This document shows positions 43,662 through 55,525 of a DNA stretch of 64,000 bases, piece after piece (positions within the stretch are counted from its first letter, which is position 1; each line of letters opens with the position of its first letter). This stretch comes from Aquilaria yunnanensis. Lineage: Eukaryota > Streptophyta > Magnoliopsida > Malvales > Thymelaeaceae. A program made the position numbers and the translations under genes. The notes under the pieces were generated by a model. The model saw only the letters and a program-made list of their open reading frames with translations, made no database searches and was not told the origin of the DNA. The stretch lies in the NCBI GenBank assembly GCA_039654915.1, contig CM077593.1, forward strand, positions 73,264,501-73,328,500, in the 5' to 3' direction.

Positions 43662-46600
43662 AATTTACCCTCAGGTCGCCGTCGTTGAAAGTCGGCGTTC
43701 AAAGGACAAGGGACTCCCGAGGTCCCTGTCCGCGCCTGAAGCTCAACCGGCTACTGAGCAAACCCTTCCAGGGACTTCCACGCCTGAGGAAGAGCGTCCT
43801 CTGGTCATAACCATGAGCTTTCTATGCGACTTTCAACGTTCTGTTGGGGCTGAAATGACATAGCAGATAGACCGAAGGTGGCCACGACAAACTCAGGCCC
43901 AAAGGCCTCCCTCGCCTACACACCCTCGGGAAGAAAGCCCCAAACCAGTCCATTGTAGTTCGGGACACGGGGACCCACGTGAGGAGTCTTCAACAGAAAA
44001 TATGCCCTTCAGGGCACGGCTTACAGGACGAGCTGGGTCCAAGCGACCCAAAATCCCACACCGAAGGAGCTCGTCACCTGAGGTGAAGTCTCCATCCATT
44101 CAGTGCCAAAGTCACTCCCCGAAGAGGCGCCGGCAATCTCCCTTCCCAGAAGAATAACCTAGTGCCACGATCGTTATGGAGAAAATATTAGCGAGGTTGG
44201 ACAGAATGGAAAAACAAGTAGCTCGCAAGCCGGTTTGGGCCAGGCTGTCTGAAACCTTCTGTGGGGATGAGTCCCCGTTCACCAGAACTATAGTAGAGGC
44301 AGCCATGCCAGGTGACTTCCGGGTACCTCGGCTGGAAACTTATGATGGCCGGACTGATCCACAGGCTCATCTGACCAAGTACAGACGCAGCATGATGATG
44401 CACGGTGCAGACGATGCTACCTTGTGCAAATGTTTTGAGGTCACCCTCACAGGACCAGCAACTGTGTGGTACAATTCATTGGCTCCAGGAACCATCAGGG
44501 AGTTCCAGGAGTTATCTACAGCCTTCACGCAGCAATTCATTGGAATTCGGCCGACGGTGAAGATGCCTGTCCAGATGTTCGACATAGCGCAGAGAAACGG
44601 AGAAACCATCTGCGACTATGTCGAAAGGTTTAACAGAGAAGCCTTGAGTATCCCAGACTTTCAGCCCGAAATATTCATCCTCACCATGACACGGGGCCTT
44701 TGGACGGACTCACAGCTTTTTTATGAATTTTCCAAAGACCCTCCGGACACGTTTGGCGAGTTTTACCGAAGGGCCGAGTAGCACATGAAAGCCGAAGAGC
44801 TGAGGATGGTGGACTAAAGTCCGAGCACGCCCGTGCCGAAGGGTCCAGCCACCAGATACGGTGTTCGGCCGACCAAGCAGGCCGACCTCGGAGAGTGCTG
44901 GGAAGGAAACTCCCAAACTTTACGCCCTTGAACACAACGAAGACCAACATCCTCATGACAATGGAAAGGCAGGGAACCCAGATCCAGCGGCCATGGGCCA
45001 TGACAGCTGAAAATAAGAAAAATATGAAGAAGTTCTACCAGTTTCACCGCGACCACGGCCACGACACCGAAGACTGCTTCCAATTGAAGAAGTACATAGA
45101 GTCGCTAATAAAATTGGGCCAACTTCGACGTTATCTGCGAATGCCTTCCCCGAAGGGGAGGAAAGAGGAGGAAGGAAAGGTAGATGACGAAGATTATGAC
45201 TCCGATAGACGGAGGAACCGAAGTCCGAAGAGGCGCCCTCCACCTCCGGCGGGGATAATACAAACAATCACAACAGGACTCCCATCCTCGGAAAGGAAGA
45301 GGAAGGCCAGAGAAATATCAGTCATGGAATATCAGAGCTCGACGAAGAAGCTGGCCCGCAAGGATGGTTCCACCGTCGTCTTTCCCCATGACGACGATGT
45401 AAGATACTTGACTGTCACTTTTGCCACCAAGGATGGAGACGCGGAAATCTTCATTGATCAGGGCGAAGTAAGGAAGGTGTTCGTCAAAGCGCGAAAAGCT
45501 CAAGCAAACAACTTCGCTGTAGAGGCAGAGGCTTTAAAGCCAAAAAAGGGCGAGGCAAAAGATTCCGCGAAGGTAGAGATGGAAGAAGTAGAACTTGTCC
45601 CAGGCTGAAGTACCCGAATAGAGAAAAATTTGGCCGAAGGTGACAAGAAAAAACTTGTATCCATTCTACTGATGAATAAAGACTTGTTTGCCTACTTGCC
45701 GAAAGATATGCCGGGGGTAAGTCCTTGCGTAGTACAGCACAGCCTTAAAGTAAGTCCGGAAGCAAAACCTGTCCGGCAAAAGAAACGGGGCATCTCGGCC
45801 CACAAAAATGACTTCGTCAAAACCGAAGTCCAGCGCTTATTGGACACTGATGTAATCAGGGAGGTCAAGTACCCCGAATGGTTGAGCAATGTGGTCATTG
45901 CCACAAAAGAAGGGACCAGTAAGCTCTGAATGTGCATCGACTTCAGAAACTTGAACGATGCTTGCCCAAAGGATTCATACCCTCTCCCCCCAAATAGACC
46001 GATTGGTTGACTCAACTGCCGAATACAGGCTCCTAACTTTCTTCGACGCTTTCATTGGGTATCATCAAATAAGGATGGACCCCGAAGACGAGGAAAAAAT
46101 TGCCTTCATCACCGAGGGTGGAACATATTGTTACATCAGGATGCCCTTCGGGCTAAAAAATGCAGGAGCCACTTACCAGAGGTTGATGAGTAAGGTCTTC
46201 AGTCACCAAATAGGGAGAAACATGGAAGTCTACATCGACGACATGATAGTCAAGAGCAAGCTGTCTAACGACCATGTCACAGATCTAAAGGAAACTTTCC
46301 ACCAGCTCAGAACCTTCGGGATCCGCCTTAATCCCGAAAAGTGCATCTTCGGAGTGACCTTAGGAATGTTTCTTGGGTACATGGTATCAGAAAGAGGCAT
46401 TAATTCTAACCCGGAAAAAATCAGGGCTCTGCTCGAATTCCGAACTCCCGTCACAATAAAAGATGTGCAGTGACTCATTGGAAGGATAACCTCTCTTAGT
46501 ATGTTTATTTCCAGATATGGAGATCGGTGCTGAGCATTCTTCAAAGTCCTCACTAAGGCAGCAAAAAAGGAGGGCAACCTCAAAAGTGACGATCATCCTT

Positions 46601-48391
46601 GGAACGAAGACTGCCAAAAGGCCTGGGAAGAACTCAAAATCTACTTAGCATGTTTGCCCACTTTGCGACAGCCTCGCGAGGGAGAGCCCCTCGTATTATA
46701 CCTCACTGTCACAGAAAAAGCAGTAAGCTCGGTCCTCGTGAAAGAGGAAGGGCCGAAGCAATGGCCGATCTATTATGTAAGCAAGTCCCTGCATGGCGCC
46801 GAAATGAGGTATCCTTTGCTGCAAAAAGCTATATATGCCTTGGTGCTAGCAGGAAGGAGGCTGCGACCATATTTTCAGGCTCACCCTATCATCGTCCGAA
46901 GCAGTCTACCTCTGCGGGATGTCATGAGAAAAGTTGATCATTCAGGAAGGCTCTCCAAATGGTGCATAGAGCTTGGCGAACACGACATTCCTTATGAACC
47001 TCGAAAAGCCATAAAAGCTCAGGCCCTGGCAGACTTTATTGCCAAAGTGCCCATCGCCGAGGATAGCCATCCGGATCCCGGTGAAGGTAAGCCAGAATGG
47101 ACTTTGTATGTTGACGGAGCCTCGGGGTTCGAACACCAGAGTGCTGGGGTAACTATCAGAGGTCCCGAAGGTCTAGAAGTAATGAAGGCCATCAAGTTTA
47201 GCTTCAACGTCACCAATAATGTGGCCAAGCATGAAGCTCTCATAGCAGGATTGCGCCTAGCCAGAAAAATTGGTGTAAGAAACTTGAAAGCCCATAGCGA
47301 TTCCCAGCTGGTAGTTCGGCAAAGAGCAGGGGATTATGGGGCGAAGGACCCGACCTTGGCAAAATACCATGAACTGGTAGCAGAGCTCATTCGAGAGTTC
47401 GACACCGTACAAATCGAAAACGTACCTCGACGAGATAATGCCGAAGCAGACTGCTTGGCGAAATCAAAAACATGCACCGAGGTGCTAAATCAACCGAGCA
47501 TCACAGTGCTGAGCACATTAACTTTGGGAAGAGGCTAGAAAGACCCAATAAAAAGATATCTGGCAACCAATGCGCTCCCCGAAGAACCCCACGAAGCTGC
47601 AAAAGTTCAAAGACGCTCCGGTCGATTTTTCTTGATTGGCGAAGAATTATATCGGCAGGGATATGCAAATCCATTGCAGAGGTGTGTTGGCGAAAAGGAT
47701 ACTGAAATGATCCTCGAAGAAGTTCACGAAGGCGCTTGTGGTTCGCATGTTGGAACTGACGCCCTCGCAGCAGTAATACTTCGGCAAGGATACTTTTGGC
47801 CTACTCTAAGAAAGGACGCTAGGCAGTTCGTCCGGAAATGTCAAAATTGCCAATGACATGCGAGTATCTAGAGGACACCCTCGGAAATGGTAACTTCGGC
47901 TGAGTATCCCTGGCCCTTCGCAGTTTGGGGCATAGACCTCTTTGGGCCACTCCCAACAGCGCCTGGAGGCGTGAAGTTCTGCGGAGTTGCAGTAGACTAT
48001 TTTTCTAAATGGGTCGAGGCGGAACCCTTGCCGACTATCTTGGCAAAAGATATGCAAAAGTTCATATGGAAGAACATTGTATGCAGATTTGGCATACCGA
48101 TGGTACTAGTAGCCGACAATGGGTCCCAGTTTACAGACAAAGGGTTCCAAGAATTTATCAACAACCTCGGAATAAAAATGCACTTCGCCCCAGTAGCTCA
48201 CCCCCAAAGCAATAGGCAAGTAGAAGTATCCAACAGGACTATCAAAGATGGTCTGAAAAATAGACTGGGGGAAGCAAAAGGGAAATGGCCGGGAGAGCTC
48301 CCAAGTGTGTCATGGATCTACCGAACAACACCCTGAAGAGCCACAGGGGAAACACCTTTTTCACTTGTTTTCGGTACAGAGGCTTTCATCC

Positions 48392-48526
48392 TAGCCTCTC
48401 CCCACTCGGAGAGCCTCTAGGACAAGGGGGCGGCAGTCAACCATCCACTCTCGAGATTCATATTGATCAATCGATCTCTGCGGCCTGCCAGTTCGCTAAG
48501 TAGACTCACTCTACCGAGAGGCAAAG
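48392..48526. other. Foreign 135-bp insert in the D integrase
   Basis: Elements C and E have no sequence here. The insert (TAGCCTCTCCCCACTCGGAG ... ACCGAGAGGCAAAG) has no target duplication, no inverted ends and a composition unlike its surroundings; about 7 host bases (AATTGAG-like) are lost. It looks like filler DNA from break repair. An organelle or distant genomic source is possible but unproven. Confidence 0.6.
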
Positions 48527-49024
48527 GTAGTGCAGCCATCAGTGCGAGTGCAAGTGTTCGATGAAAGGGGAAATGACCTCGGCTTGAGAACCAAGCTTGA
48601 CCTCGTCGGCGAAGACAGAGAAATGGCCGAGCTGAGGAGAAAAACTTTTCAGCAAAGAGTGGCTGCGGCTATAAACTTGGGCGCCAGGCCAAAAGGAATA
48701 AAGAAAGGAGACCTCGTTCTCCGAAAGGCTGAATTTGGACCCCGAAGGCCATCCCACGGGGTACTTCACACAAATTGGGAAGGACCTTATCTGGTACTTG
48801 CCGAAGTGCGAAAAGGGGTTTACAAGCTCGGCGATGCCGGAGGCATAGAGTTAAAAAATACATGGCATTTGGACGCCTTGAGAAAATTCTATGCTTAAGA
48901 TTTCGGTGAGAAGATTGTATTGTACAGAAAAATTTCTAAGTACAAAAGTTCCTTAGCCAAAAATCTTGAGCATGAGTAATACAAGTCTGAATTTCACGAA
49001 GGTGACAGCTGACATAAGTGAAGA

Positions 49025-49206
49025 TATGATTTTCCGAAGTCTCTTGAGCGAACATGTTCGGGACAATGGAAAATGAAAAATCTCGCAAAAGACTTAGCCA
49101 AAATTCTTGAGCATAAGTTGTATTTTCTCGAAGAAGATCGCCGTATTTTCCGAAGTCTCTTGAGCAAACATGTTTGGGACAATGGAAAATGAAAAATCTT
49201 ACAAAA
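49025..49206. repeat. Tandem repeat in the spacer between convergent genes of D
   Basis: TTTTCCGAAGTCTCTTGAGC occurs at about 49031 and 49147, each followed by (G/A)AACATGTT(C/T)GGGACAATGG, giving a period of about 116 bp. Related copies lie in the same spacer of E (15076-15240, duplicated again), C (near 37685) and B (23554 and 23617). Confidence 0.75.
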
Positions 49207-49313
49207 AGACTTGGCCAAAATTTTTAAGAAAGAGTCATTATTAAGATGGATCTGCTTACAAAGAAGAAAGCTCGCCAAAAGAAGAAAAAGAAGGCAAATG
49301 ACCCTAAAACAAA

Positions 49314-51734
49314 CTAAGGAAGCTCGGCGTCTCGGGAGCCACCAGCTCCTGCGTCCTTTTCCACCACCTTCGGCGCCGGGAAAGAAAGGGGCAAGTTCAG
49401 GTGCTCGATTTTCGACCAAGACCACCGAGGCCCCTCAGGAATGTTTAGGGCCTCCAAGAAAGAGAGGTCCAGATCTGGGAACCTCTGAAGCACTTGGTGA
49501 CGAATGAGGCAGAAGCCGTCTTGAAAACCGACCTTGGTCATTTCGTCGGCTTTCTTCTTCTCGACCGCCAGCTCATCAAGTTCCCTCTCCAGATCGGCAA
49601 TCTCCTTCCTCAGTGCCTTCATCTTCTTCTTCTTTGGCTCATTCTTCAAAGACTAGACCTCGGCCTGGAGCTCGGCCTTTTCAGCAAGCACCTTCGCCGG
49701 AAGAGCCTCAGAATCTGACTTCTCCTTTTGATATGATTCGTTCGCCGAGGTCAGCTCCGCCACCTTGGCACCGAGGTCAGCTCCGCCACCTTGGCACCGA
49801 GGTCAGAAATCTTCTGGGAGGAGTCCTTCAAAAGTTCGTCTTTCTCCTTCGCGACCTCCATCTTCGCAGCTTGAGCCATCTCCGTGTTCTTGGCGGCCAA
49901 TTCAGAGCACTTGGCCTTACATTTTTCTATGTGATCTAAGGCCGAGACTCGGAACGCCGCTTCCTTCACCACCCGGACCCCTGTGAGGCCGGTGTACCCC
50001 AGCAGCTGCAAAGAAGTAAGAGCAAAAGTTAGTAAGGCAAAAAGTGGGCCAAACACTTAGAAGAAATCAAAGGGAAACAAAACAAAGGCCTGAAGTATAC
50101 CTGGGCAGCGTGCTTGGAAACCTTGGCAGCGAGGGACTCATCGCTTGGGCACGCTTCGAAAACGGCCTTGAAGGAGGCCTCGGTGAGGATCCCCCTCGAG
50201 ATTTGGTTGGCCATGTACGGGCAGTCACCGAAGTACAAGTTCATGTTCTCCATAAATGACCAAAAGGGCTCGCTCGGGATCTTCCCTTTTGGGACATGGG
50301 CATCCCGAAGAGCCCATTTCTGGGCGTGCTCAGCTGCCCAATTTGGGTATAGCAGCTCCCCTGCACGGCAAAGCAAGAAATTTATGAAGACAAGGAACCC
50401 TTAAAGAAATAAAGGTACCACAACTAGTCTAAGAAAACGAACCTGGCGGCACCTCAGCGACGTCATCATCGGAGTCCCGGACCCCCGCGGTAGGAATCTC
50501 CTTACCTATACTCCTACAACGCTCCTCGGCAGAAGGGACTTCCACCAAGGCTTCCAGAAGAGCCGCCAAGGAAGAGGGACTCCGAGAAGGGGCGGCAGCG
50601 GCAACCTCAGCCGGCGGAACAGCAGCAGCAGCAGCAGCATCCGACTCTTCGCGCTGCTCCTCGGGAATTTCCGCTTGAGGAGGAGGCACATTTTTCTTTG
50701 CTCGTTTGGCCACGGATGGCCCAGCCCCAGATGATTTCCGCCTTCGGGAGATGGCCTTCTTCGTCTGCTCGCCCTTCTCGGCTTGACCGACGAAAAGGGA
50801 CTTGTAGTAGGAAGCGGAGTTGTCGCCCATCTCTGAAAAAGAAAGAAAACATCAGCGTGAGTCCAACGTAAAACTATAACAAAAGAATCCTGGGATAACT
50901 TACTCTAAAAAAAGGACTCATAAGTGACTTCCTCCCTAAGGAGTTGCACCAACCAAGAGTCTTTCCTAGTGATAGTAGGAGCCGGCATCCCGAGGTCCGT
51001 ATTGTGCTCCTTCACCACCCCTAGTTCCCGAAGAACCTCCTCAGTCATCAGTTTCCAATTGATGGGGAAGGGGTAAAGGGGGCGCGAAGGGACCTCGGAA
51101 TCCCAGTCGGAGACTGCTCGGATCCGTTTGTCGAAGTCCGCAAATATGGGTGCCAACTCAGGAGTCAGCATTATCCTCGGATCAACGACGTCCATCTCCA
51201 GCCTTCCCCGAGCCCACTTGGTCGGCACGTGTGACCAGGCCTCCTCCATCTTCAGAAAGAAAAACTTTGTTGCCACCCTCGCCAGTTGTCCTTGGTGGCA
51301 AAGGTGAACATATACTTTTTGCTCCCTGATCCCCGAGGTAGCATGAAGTAAAAGCCACCCTTCGGGACCACAAAGAGCTTATAGTACTGCATGAAAAGAA
51401 TAAAGTGGGGCTCTATTTTGAAAACGCCGCACATACAAAGGAAGTCGTTGAAGTAGCAGTACAAGTTCGGCGGAAGCTGATTTACAGCAATGCCATGGAA
51501 TTGGCAAAAGTCACAAATCATCTTCGGAGGACGGTACCGAAGTCCGGCCTTCAGTTGGGCTCGAAAAATGGTAACCTCGTCGCCACGGCTCGAAAAGCTA
51601 AACCGATCAGAGTGTGGCAACCTTGTAATAGCATACGAGGGAAGAAAGAATTTGGTCTTCCATCTTTTTAATTTTTTAGAAGTGGTGCAGCAAGGGTGAG
51701 ACAAAAGAGGTTGCTAGCTCTCGGGAATAGGCAT
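49314..51734 (-). pseudogene. Antisense four-exon gene of element D
   Basis: Start ATG at 51734 (MPIPES). Exon 1 51734-50904, exon 2 50832-50443, exon 3 50360-50101, exon 4 50005-49314, with introns of 71, 82 and 95 nt. Donors are GTAAGTTATC, GTTCGTTTTC and GTATACTTC; acceptors are CTTTTTCAG, GCCGTGCAG and TTCTTTGCAG. The N-terminal domain reads GDEVTIFRAQLKAGLRYRPP, CQFHGIAVNQLPPNLYCYF and GFYFMLPRGSGSKKYMF. Exon 2 is fully open (129 codons). Damage: TAG at 51714-51716, a one-base loss near 51270, TAG as the last full codon of exon 1, and in exon 4 a 26-bp tandem duplication (49747-49772, 49773-49798) plus a stop. The function is unknown. It is convergent to gag-pol, 416 bp between stops. 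Confidence 0.88.
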
Positions 51735-51975
51735 GGTCGGCTGAAAAGCGATTTCGAAAAAAGGCCAAAAATGACTTCGGGAAAGCTTAAAAAGCAAAAG
51801 ACTCTGGAAGTTAAAACCCACCAAATGTTTTGCCAAAATCTGGATTTGAAGACGCCGTCGCGAAAGGTTGTCGGCAAACACTCCGTCAAAGAGGATTGCC
51901 GCAAAAAGCAGGAGAAAACGTGAAAGCAGTTGAAAGCAAAAGCAGAAGCAAAAGGAGGTTATGACAGAATAGAGG

Positions 51976-51983
51976 TATATATA
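51976..51983 (-). promoter_or_regulatory. TATA box of the D antisense gene
   Basis: TATATATA (GGCCTATATATACCTC on the minus strand), about 245 bp upstream of the ATG, matching C and E. Confidence 0.6.
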
Positions 51984-52391
51984 GGCCCTGGAGGGTAGGC
52001 GAACCGGCGTCATAAAGTACTCCACAAAGGTGAACAGTTGCCATAACTGCTCATTGCGCGTGAAAAGGCGCACCTGCTGTATCCGGCGCAGTCCCCGCCA
52101 GTAACAAGTTGCCATGTGTTAGCCATCGCACCAAAAGAGGGATACGCTTTCTGACACCCCTAGACCCTGGGCGCAACGCTCCAGACTGACACGCCTGGTT
52201 ACAAGACGCGACGTTACACAGCCCTGGAAAAGGAGGGAAGTGGGTGACCTCGAAGACACCAAAGGACGGGCTATAACCGAATAGCCCATGTCTTCGGACA
52301 AAAGGTACATCTTCAGCACAGGTATTACACCCGAGGTCCCGAAGGACGCCCTCCAAAAGTCGACAAACCGAAGTTCCCACTTCGGCTTTTC

Positions 52392-52404
52392 GGAGGGGGG
52401 CCTG
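52392..52404 (+). promoter_or_regulatory. Polypurine tract of element D
   Basis: GGAGGGGGG then CCTG directly before the 3' LTR at 52405. Confidence 0.75.
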
Positions 52405-53271
52405 TGATAGCCAATGGGCTATCCCCTTTCTCAATACATACTTCCTGACGAAAACATGGTCGGAAAGCCTGGCGTCATCCGAAAAAGGCCCTATCACTGA
52501 CCTCGGAAGAAGCGAAGTTAGATACCACGAAGTTGGGACTTTGGCTAATACGCTAGGCGTTCTAAAGGTATCGTCGGCTCCCTCGGGGGACCAAGCGAAT
52601 CGCCTTCGGGGATAAAGAACCAGCTATTGCAAGCAGGAGAGAACTTCCCTGAAGGCGGAACCCTCGAACCAGGGGACTTTCCGAACTACAAGCATAACTA
52701 CCGAAGAAGGTCATCTGTACCAAAGAATGACCTCGCCCAGAGGACCTCGGGAGTTCGGCATGAGCATTTAAGGAGCCTCTGACATGTCGCCCACAGGCGT
52801 TACATGCCGCCCCAAACGGCGGTCTGACACGCCAACGCCGTCCAGGTCTTGTGACGACCTGTCTCAGCTCAAGGCTCAAGGAGCCTGCAAAACAGCTACT
52901 TGTCCCCTACGCCCGGAAACACAGAGAACATCCGACCGAACACATGTCATGATCTGAACGGGCTGGGAACTCCTATAAATTCCAGGGAACAGGCCCTGGC
53001 AAAGGATCCCCAATCCGACCCTCTCCCCCTGAGAAAATATAAACAGGCAAGGCCACTAAACCTTTTAGTGCTCCCCTTCTTTCACCTCTCAGGACACTGA
53101 CTTGGGCGTCGGAGGCTCCTCCCCGGAAAAAGATCCCGGGGACCTCCTAACCCTTTTTTATGAGTTTTACAGGCACACTCCCCTGGGAAATCTAGGCTCC
53201 AGATGTTCTCCCTCTTAAGAAGTCCCTCCCGAAGTCACGATGTCTTCCAACGAAGATGCCGCTGGGCATCA
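52405..53271 (+). repeat. 3' LTR of element D
   Basis: It starts TGATAGCCAATGGGCTATCC (one base of the terminal palindrome lost) and ends GCTGGGCATCA. It has a TATAAATT box near 52974. Confidence 0.92.
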
Positions 53272-54400
53272 AAAATGAAGAACTTAAAAACTTCTTCCAT
53301 GTTCTCAGATGACTGGTTCATCCATTTTCCATTGGCCAAAATGCCTTTCAACTTATTATTGTTGCTCTTATGTTTCATAAGCCTGTGAAAGTAACTTCTA
53401 TTGGTATCACCTTCTTTGATCTACATCTCCTTTGAATTCTTTTTCAAAAAGGATTAACCTTAGCTTGGATTAGTCCAAAAACTTCTTGAGAATTTCATTT
53501 TTCTCTTCAAACTCTAAAACAGAAAGATCTCAAGACTCCATAATAACATCCTAGGCATGTAACTTCTGTTTTAAGTAATCAAGAACAACCTCCACATTTC
53601 TTGACATCTTTATCCGAAAGTTTCTCTTCTTGAGCTTTCTCTTCTTTCCTTTCAAAAGAAAACTACTGTTTTCTTGAATATGCATAGAATTTCTCTCCCT
53701 CTTGTCAAAAGGCAAAATCTCTTTATGTTTAAACCAAGCATTAATAAATTTGTAAGGAATAGGTCCAAATTCCTACTAATTCCAGTTAAACAAAATAGGA
53801 CAACGATTCAAGAGGTTTCTATCTATACAAATCAACGAAAAACTTGTCCATTCATGCAAAGAATCCTCAAAGATAATAGTTGAACCAATTTGACTTATCT
53901 TGGTACCCCTAGAGTTATACCATGTGAATTTTTTTGCCCATAAAGGTGTGTCAATAGCATGGGAATCCATTTAAAAATGCTTGAAATCCAAGATTTGAGT
54001 GCAATTGCTATTACATCCTCTGCTCTCATCATCGGATACAACTAAATTAAAGTCGCACTTGCAACAGTAACACTAAGGCCTTATAAAGTTGATGAGAATC
54101 ATACTTAAATTATCCCAAAGATCCTTGTTCTACGATGGGCACTGAAGGACATAGAGATTTATTATGAGGATAGGTGTATCAAAGTTTTTCCAATGTCCTA
54201 GTACTCCAAGGATTCCATTGCAGAAGAATTGCTGAAAACACTTGTACTCCACATTTTTACCTTTTGATACAATCTTTTCAACTAAGTCCCTACTCCAAAT
54301 TATAAAATCTAGTCTGTCAACCATTTGAGAACTTTCTTTCAACTATTCCAACTAGCTTGACCCCCATTAAAACAAATCTCAAAACTCCAAATAGTAGTTG
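53272..54400 (-). pseudogene. 5' part of the L1-type LINE (endonuclease to RT linker)
   Basis: Read on the minus strand from about 54400: an endonuclease start (MVDRLDFIIWSRDLVEKIVS), a later endonuclease block (PLWAKKFTWYNSRGTKISQI, from 53970) and a charged linker before the polymerase (LMKHKSNNNKLKGILANGKW, near 53370). It stops at element D and continues as the polymerase at 42777. Frameshifts and stops are frequent. The right limit near 54400 is approximate. Confidence 0.7.
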
Positions 54401-54589
54401 TAATGAGCATTAGGATGTTGTAAAGAAATGTTTACTTCACTTGGTGTGAAATGACATCAATAAAAGGTTTTCGAAGGACCAATGGAGTGAAGACATTATG
54501 CTGAAGAATTCTTTTCCTAAGGCCCTTGTGTTGGCAGTTAATAAGAGTGTTCTTGTTTGTTAGTTTAGTTCTTGAGGTGAAGGTAATTG

Positions 54590-55525
54590 GAGATGAAACA
54601 TTTAGTTGACAAGATACTTTTTTATTGGGAAGTAGAGCTCTTTGATCAGTTTATCATTATTCTTAATTCAAAGGTGCTAGTTGCTAATGTTGAAGACAAT
54701 GTGCTTGGAAGCTTGAAACCAATGTGAAGATCTCTTTTAAATCCTTATGCTACAAATTGGAAAATCGATCTTTTTAGAGGAATTCTCTTTTATATTTTAT
54801 TTTGGAGTTTTAAGGCTCCCCTGAAAGTTCTCATACTTATCTGGCAATTCTTTTAGCGCAAATAACCTGCAACAGAGGCTTTATGGTAATGACATATCAT
54901 CTCTCAAGAGCAAGCCATGAAGCAATTTGCTGTTTTATCATAACTTTCTGGAATCTATTGATCATATATTTTTTTTTATGTAGGTTTGCCTTTGAAATTT
55001 GGTACAAGTAAGTGTGCTGCTAGAAATTTTCATGGCCTATTCCTGGAGATGTATTCGCTCTACTCAAATGGTGGAATGATGTTGCTAGAGTTTTTTTGTG
55101 TAGAAAAGTGTGATGGACACCTTTTGAGGATACTATTTAGTCCATTTTGCCAATTTTTCAGAACAAGAGCCTTGATGTTTTGCAGGTTTTGGACCTAATT
55201 TAATTAAGAGTCACTAGTAGGTTAAAGCCTTTTGGTCTGCCCATTTTTATTTAGTCTTAAATTTTCTATTGCTAATTGATAGTTCTTCATGTAGAGTTGG
55301 GGTCATATTGGTTGGCCTCGTTCAACAGCAAGAGTTAAAATTCAGTGCACATGGTTCTACATCTTGGAAGCCATGACTAGGGGCTATGAAGGGCATTTTA
55401 CTTGATCATTGTAATGCAATGATTGCATGGTTTTCTATTCTAGTTGGAATAACTCCAATGTGGTGGAAATACTTGCTAATTGAGAAGATTTGCATGTTTT
55501 TTTTCTATCAATAAGAAAAAAAATT
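54590..55525 (+). pseudogene. 3' end of a second LINE, opposite strand
   Basis: On the plus strand the frame text resembles the zf-RVT C-terminus of plant LINE ORF2 (FWSFKAPLKVLILIWQFF, CRFAFEIWYK, ALLKWWNDVARVF). It ends with a LINE-like tail, CTATCAATAAGAAAAAAAA (55510-55527). It is heavily decayed and has no long open frame. The 5' boundary with the minus-strand LINE near 54400-54590 is not resolved. Confidence 0.6.

Larger units (their letters stand above)
43612..48898 (+). pseudogene. gag-pol: Gag-Pol polyprotein of element D
   Basis: It begins in the LTR (MSFNEDAAGHH) and runs through the primer-binding site. Gag domain at 44176-44781; a frame change near 44810; zinc-like CF/YQFHRDHGHDTEDC region from 45030. 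At 45394 an in-frame deletion of about 339 bp removes the whole protease core (FPHDD joined directly to DVRYLTVTF). Reverse transcriptase 45630-46473 (YIDDMIVKS), RNase H to 47538, integrase zinc region 47632-47856, core 47887-48336, tail 48530-48898. A foreign stretch of about 135 bp (48392-48526) interrupts the integrase tail. Many stops are CGA to TGA or CAG to TAG. It ends TTC TAT GCT TAA at 48898. Confidence 0.92.
42778..53271 (+). mobile_element. Tat-like Ty3/gypsy element D
   Basis: LTRs lie at 42778-43643 and 52405-53271. Gag-pol is at 43612-48898 (+) and the antisense gene at 51734-49314 (-). It is inserted in the LINE: the 5-bp flanks are GAAAT (42773-42777) and AAAAT (53272-53276), a target duplication with one change. 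The LTRs differ by roughly 12% over the first 150 bp by eye, so it is the oldest complete element here. Confidence 0.93.

Noticed and set aside
48392..48526. MITE insertion in the D integrase
   Set aside because: No terminal inverted repeats and no target duplication; host bases are lost, which fits repair filler better.
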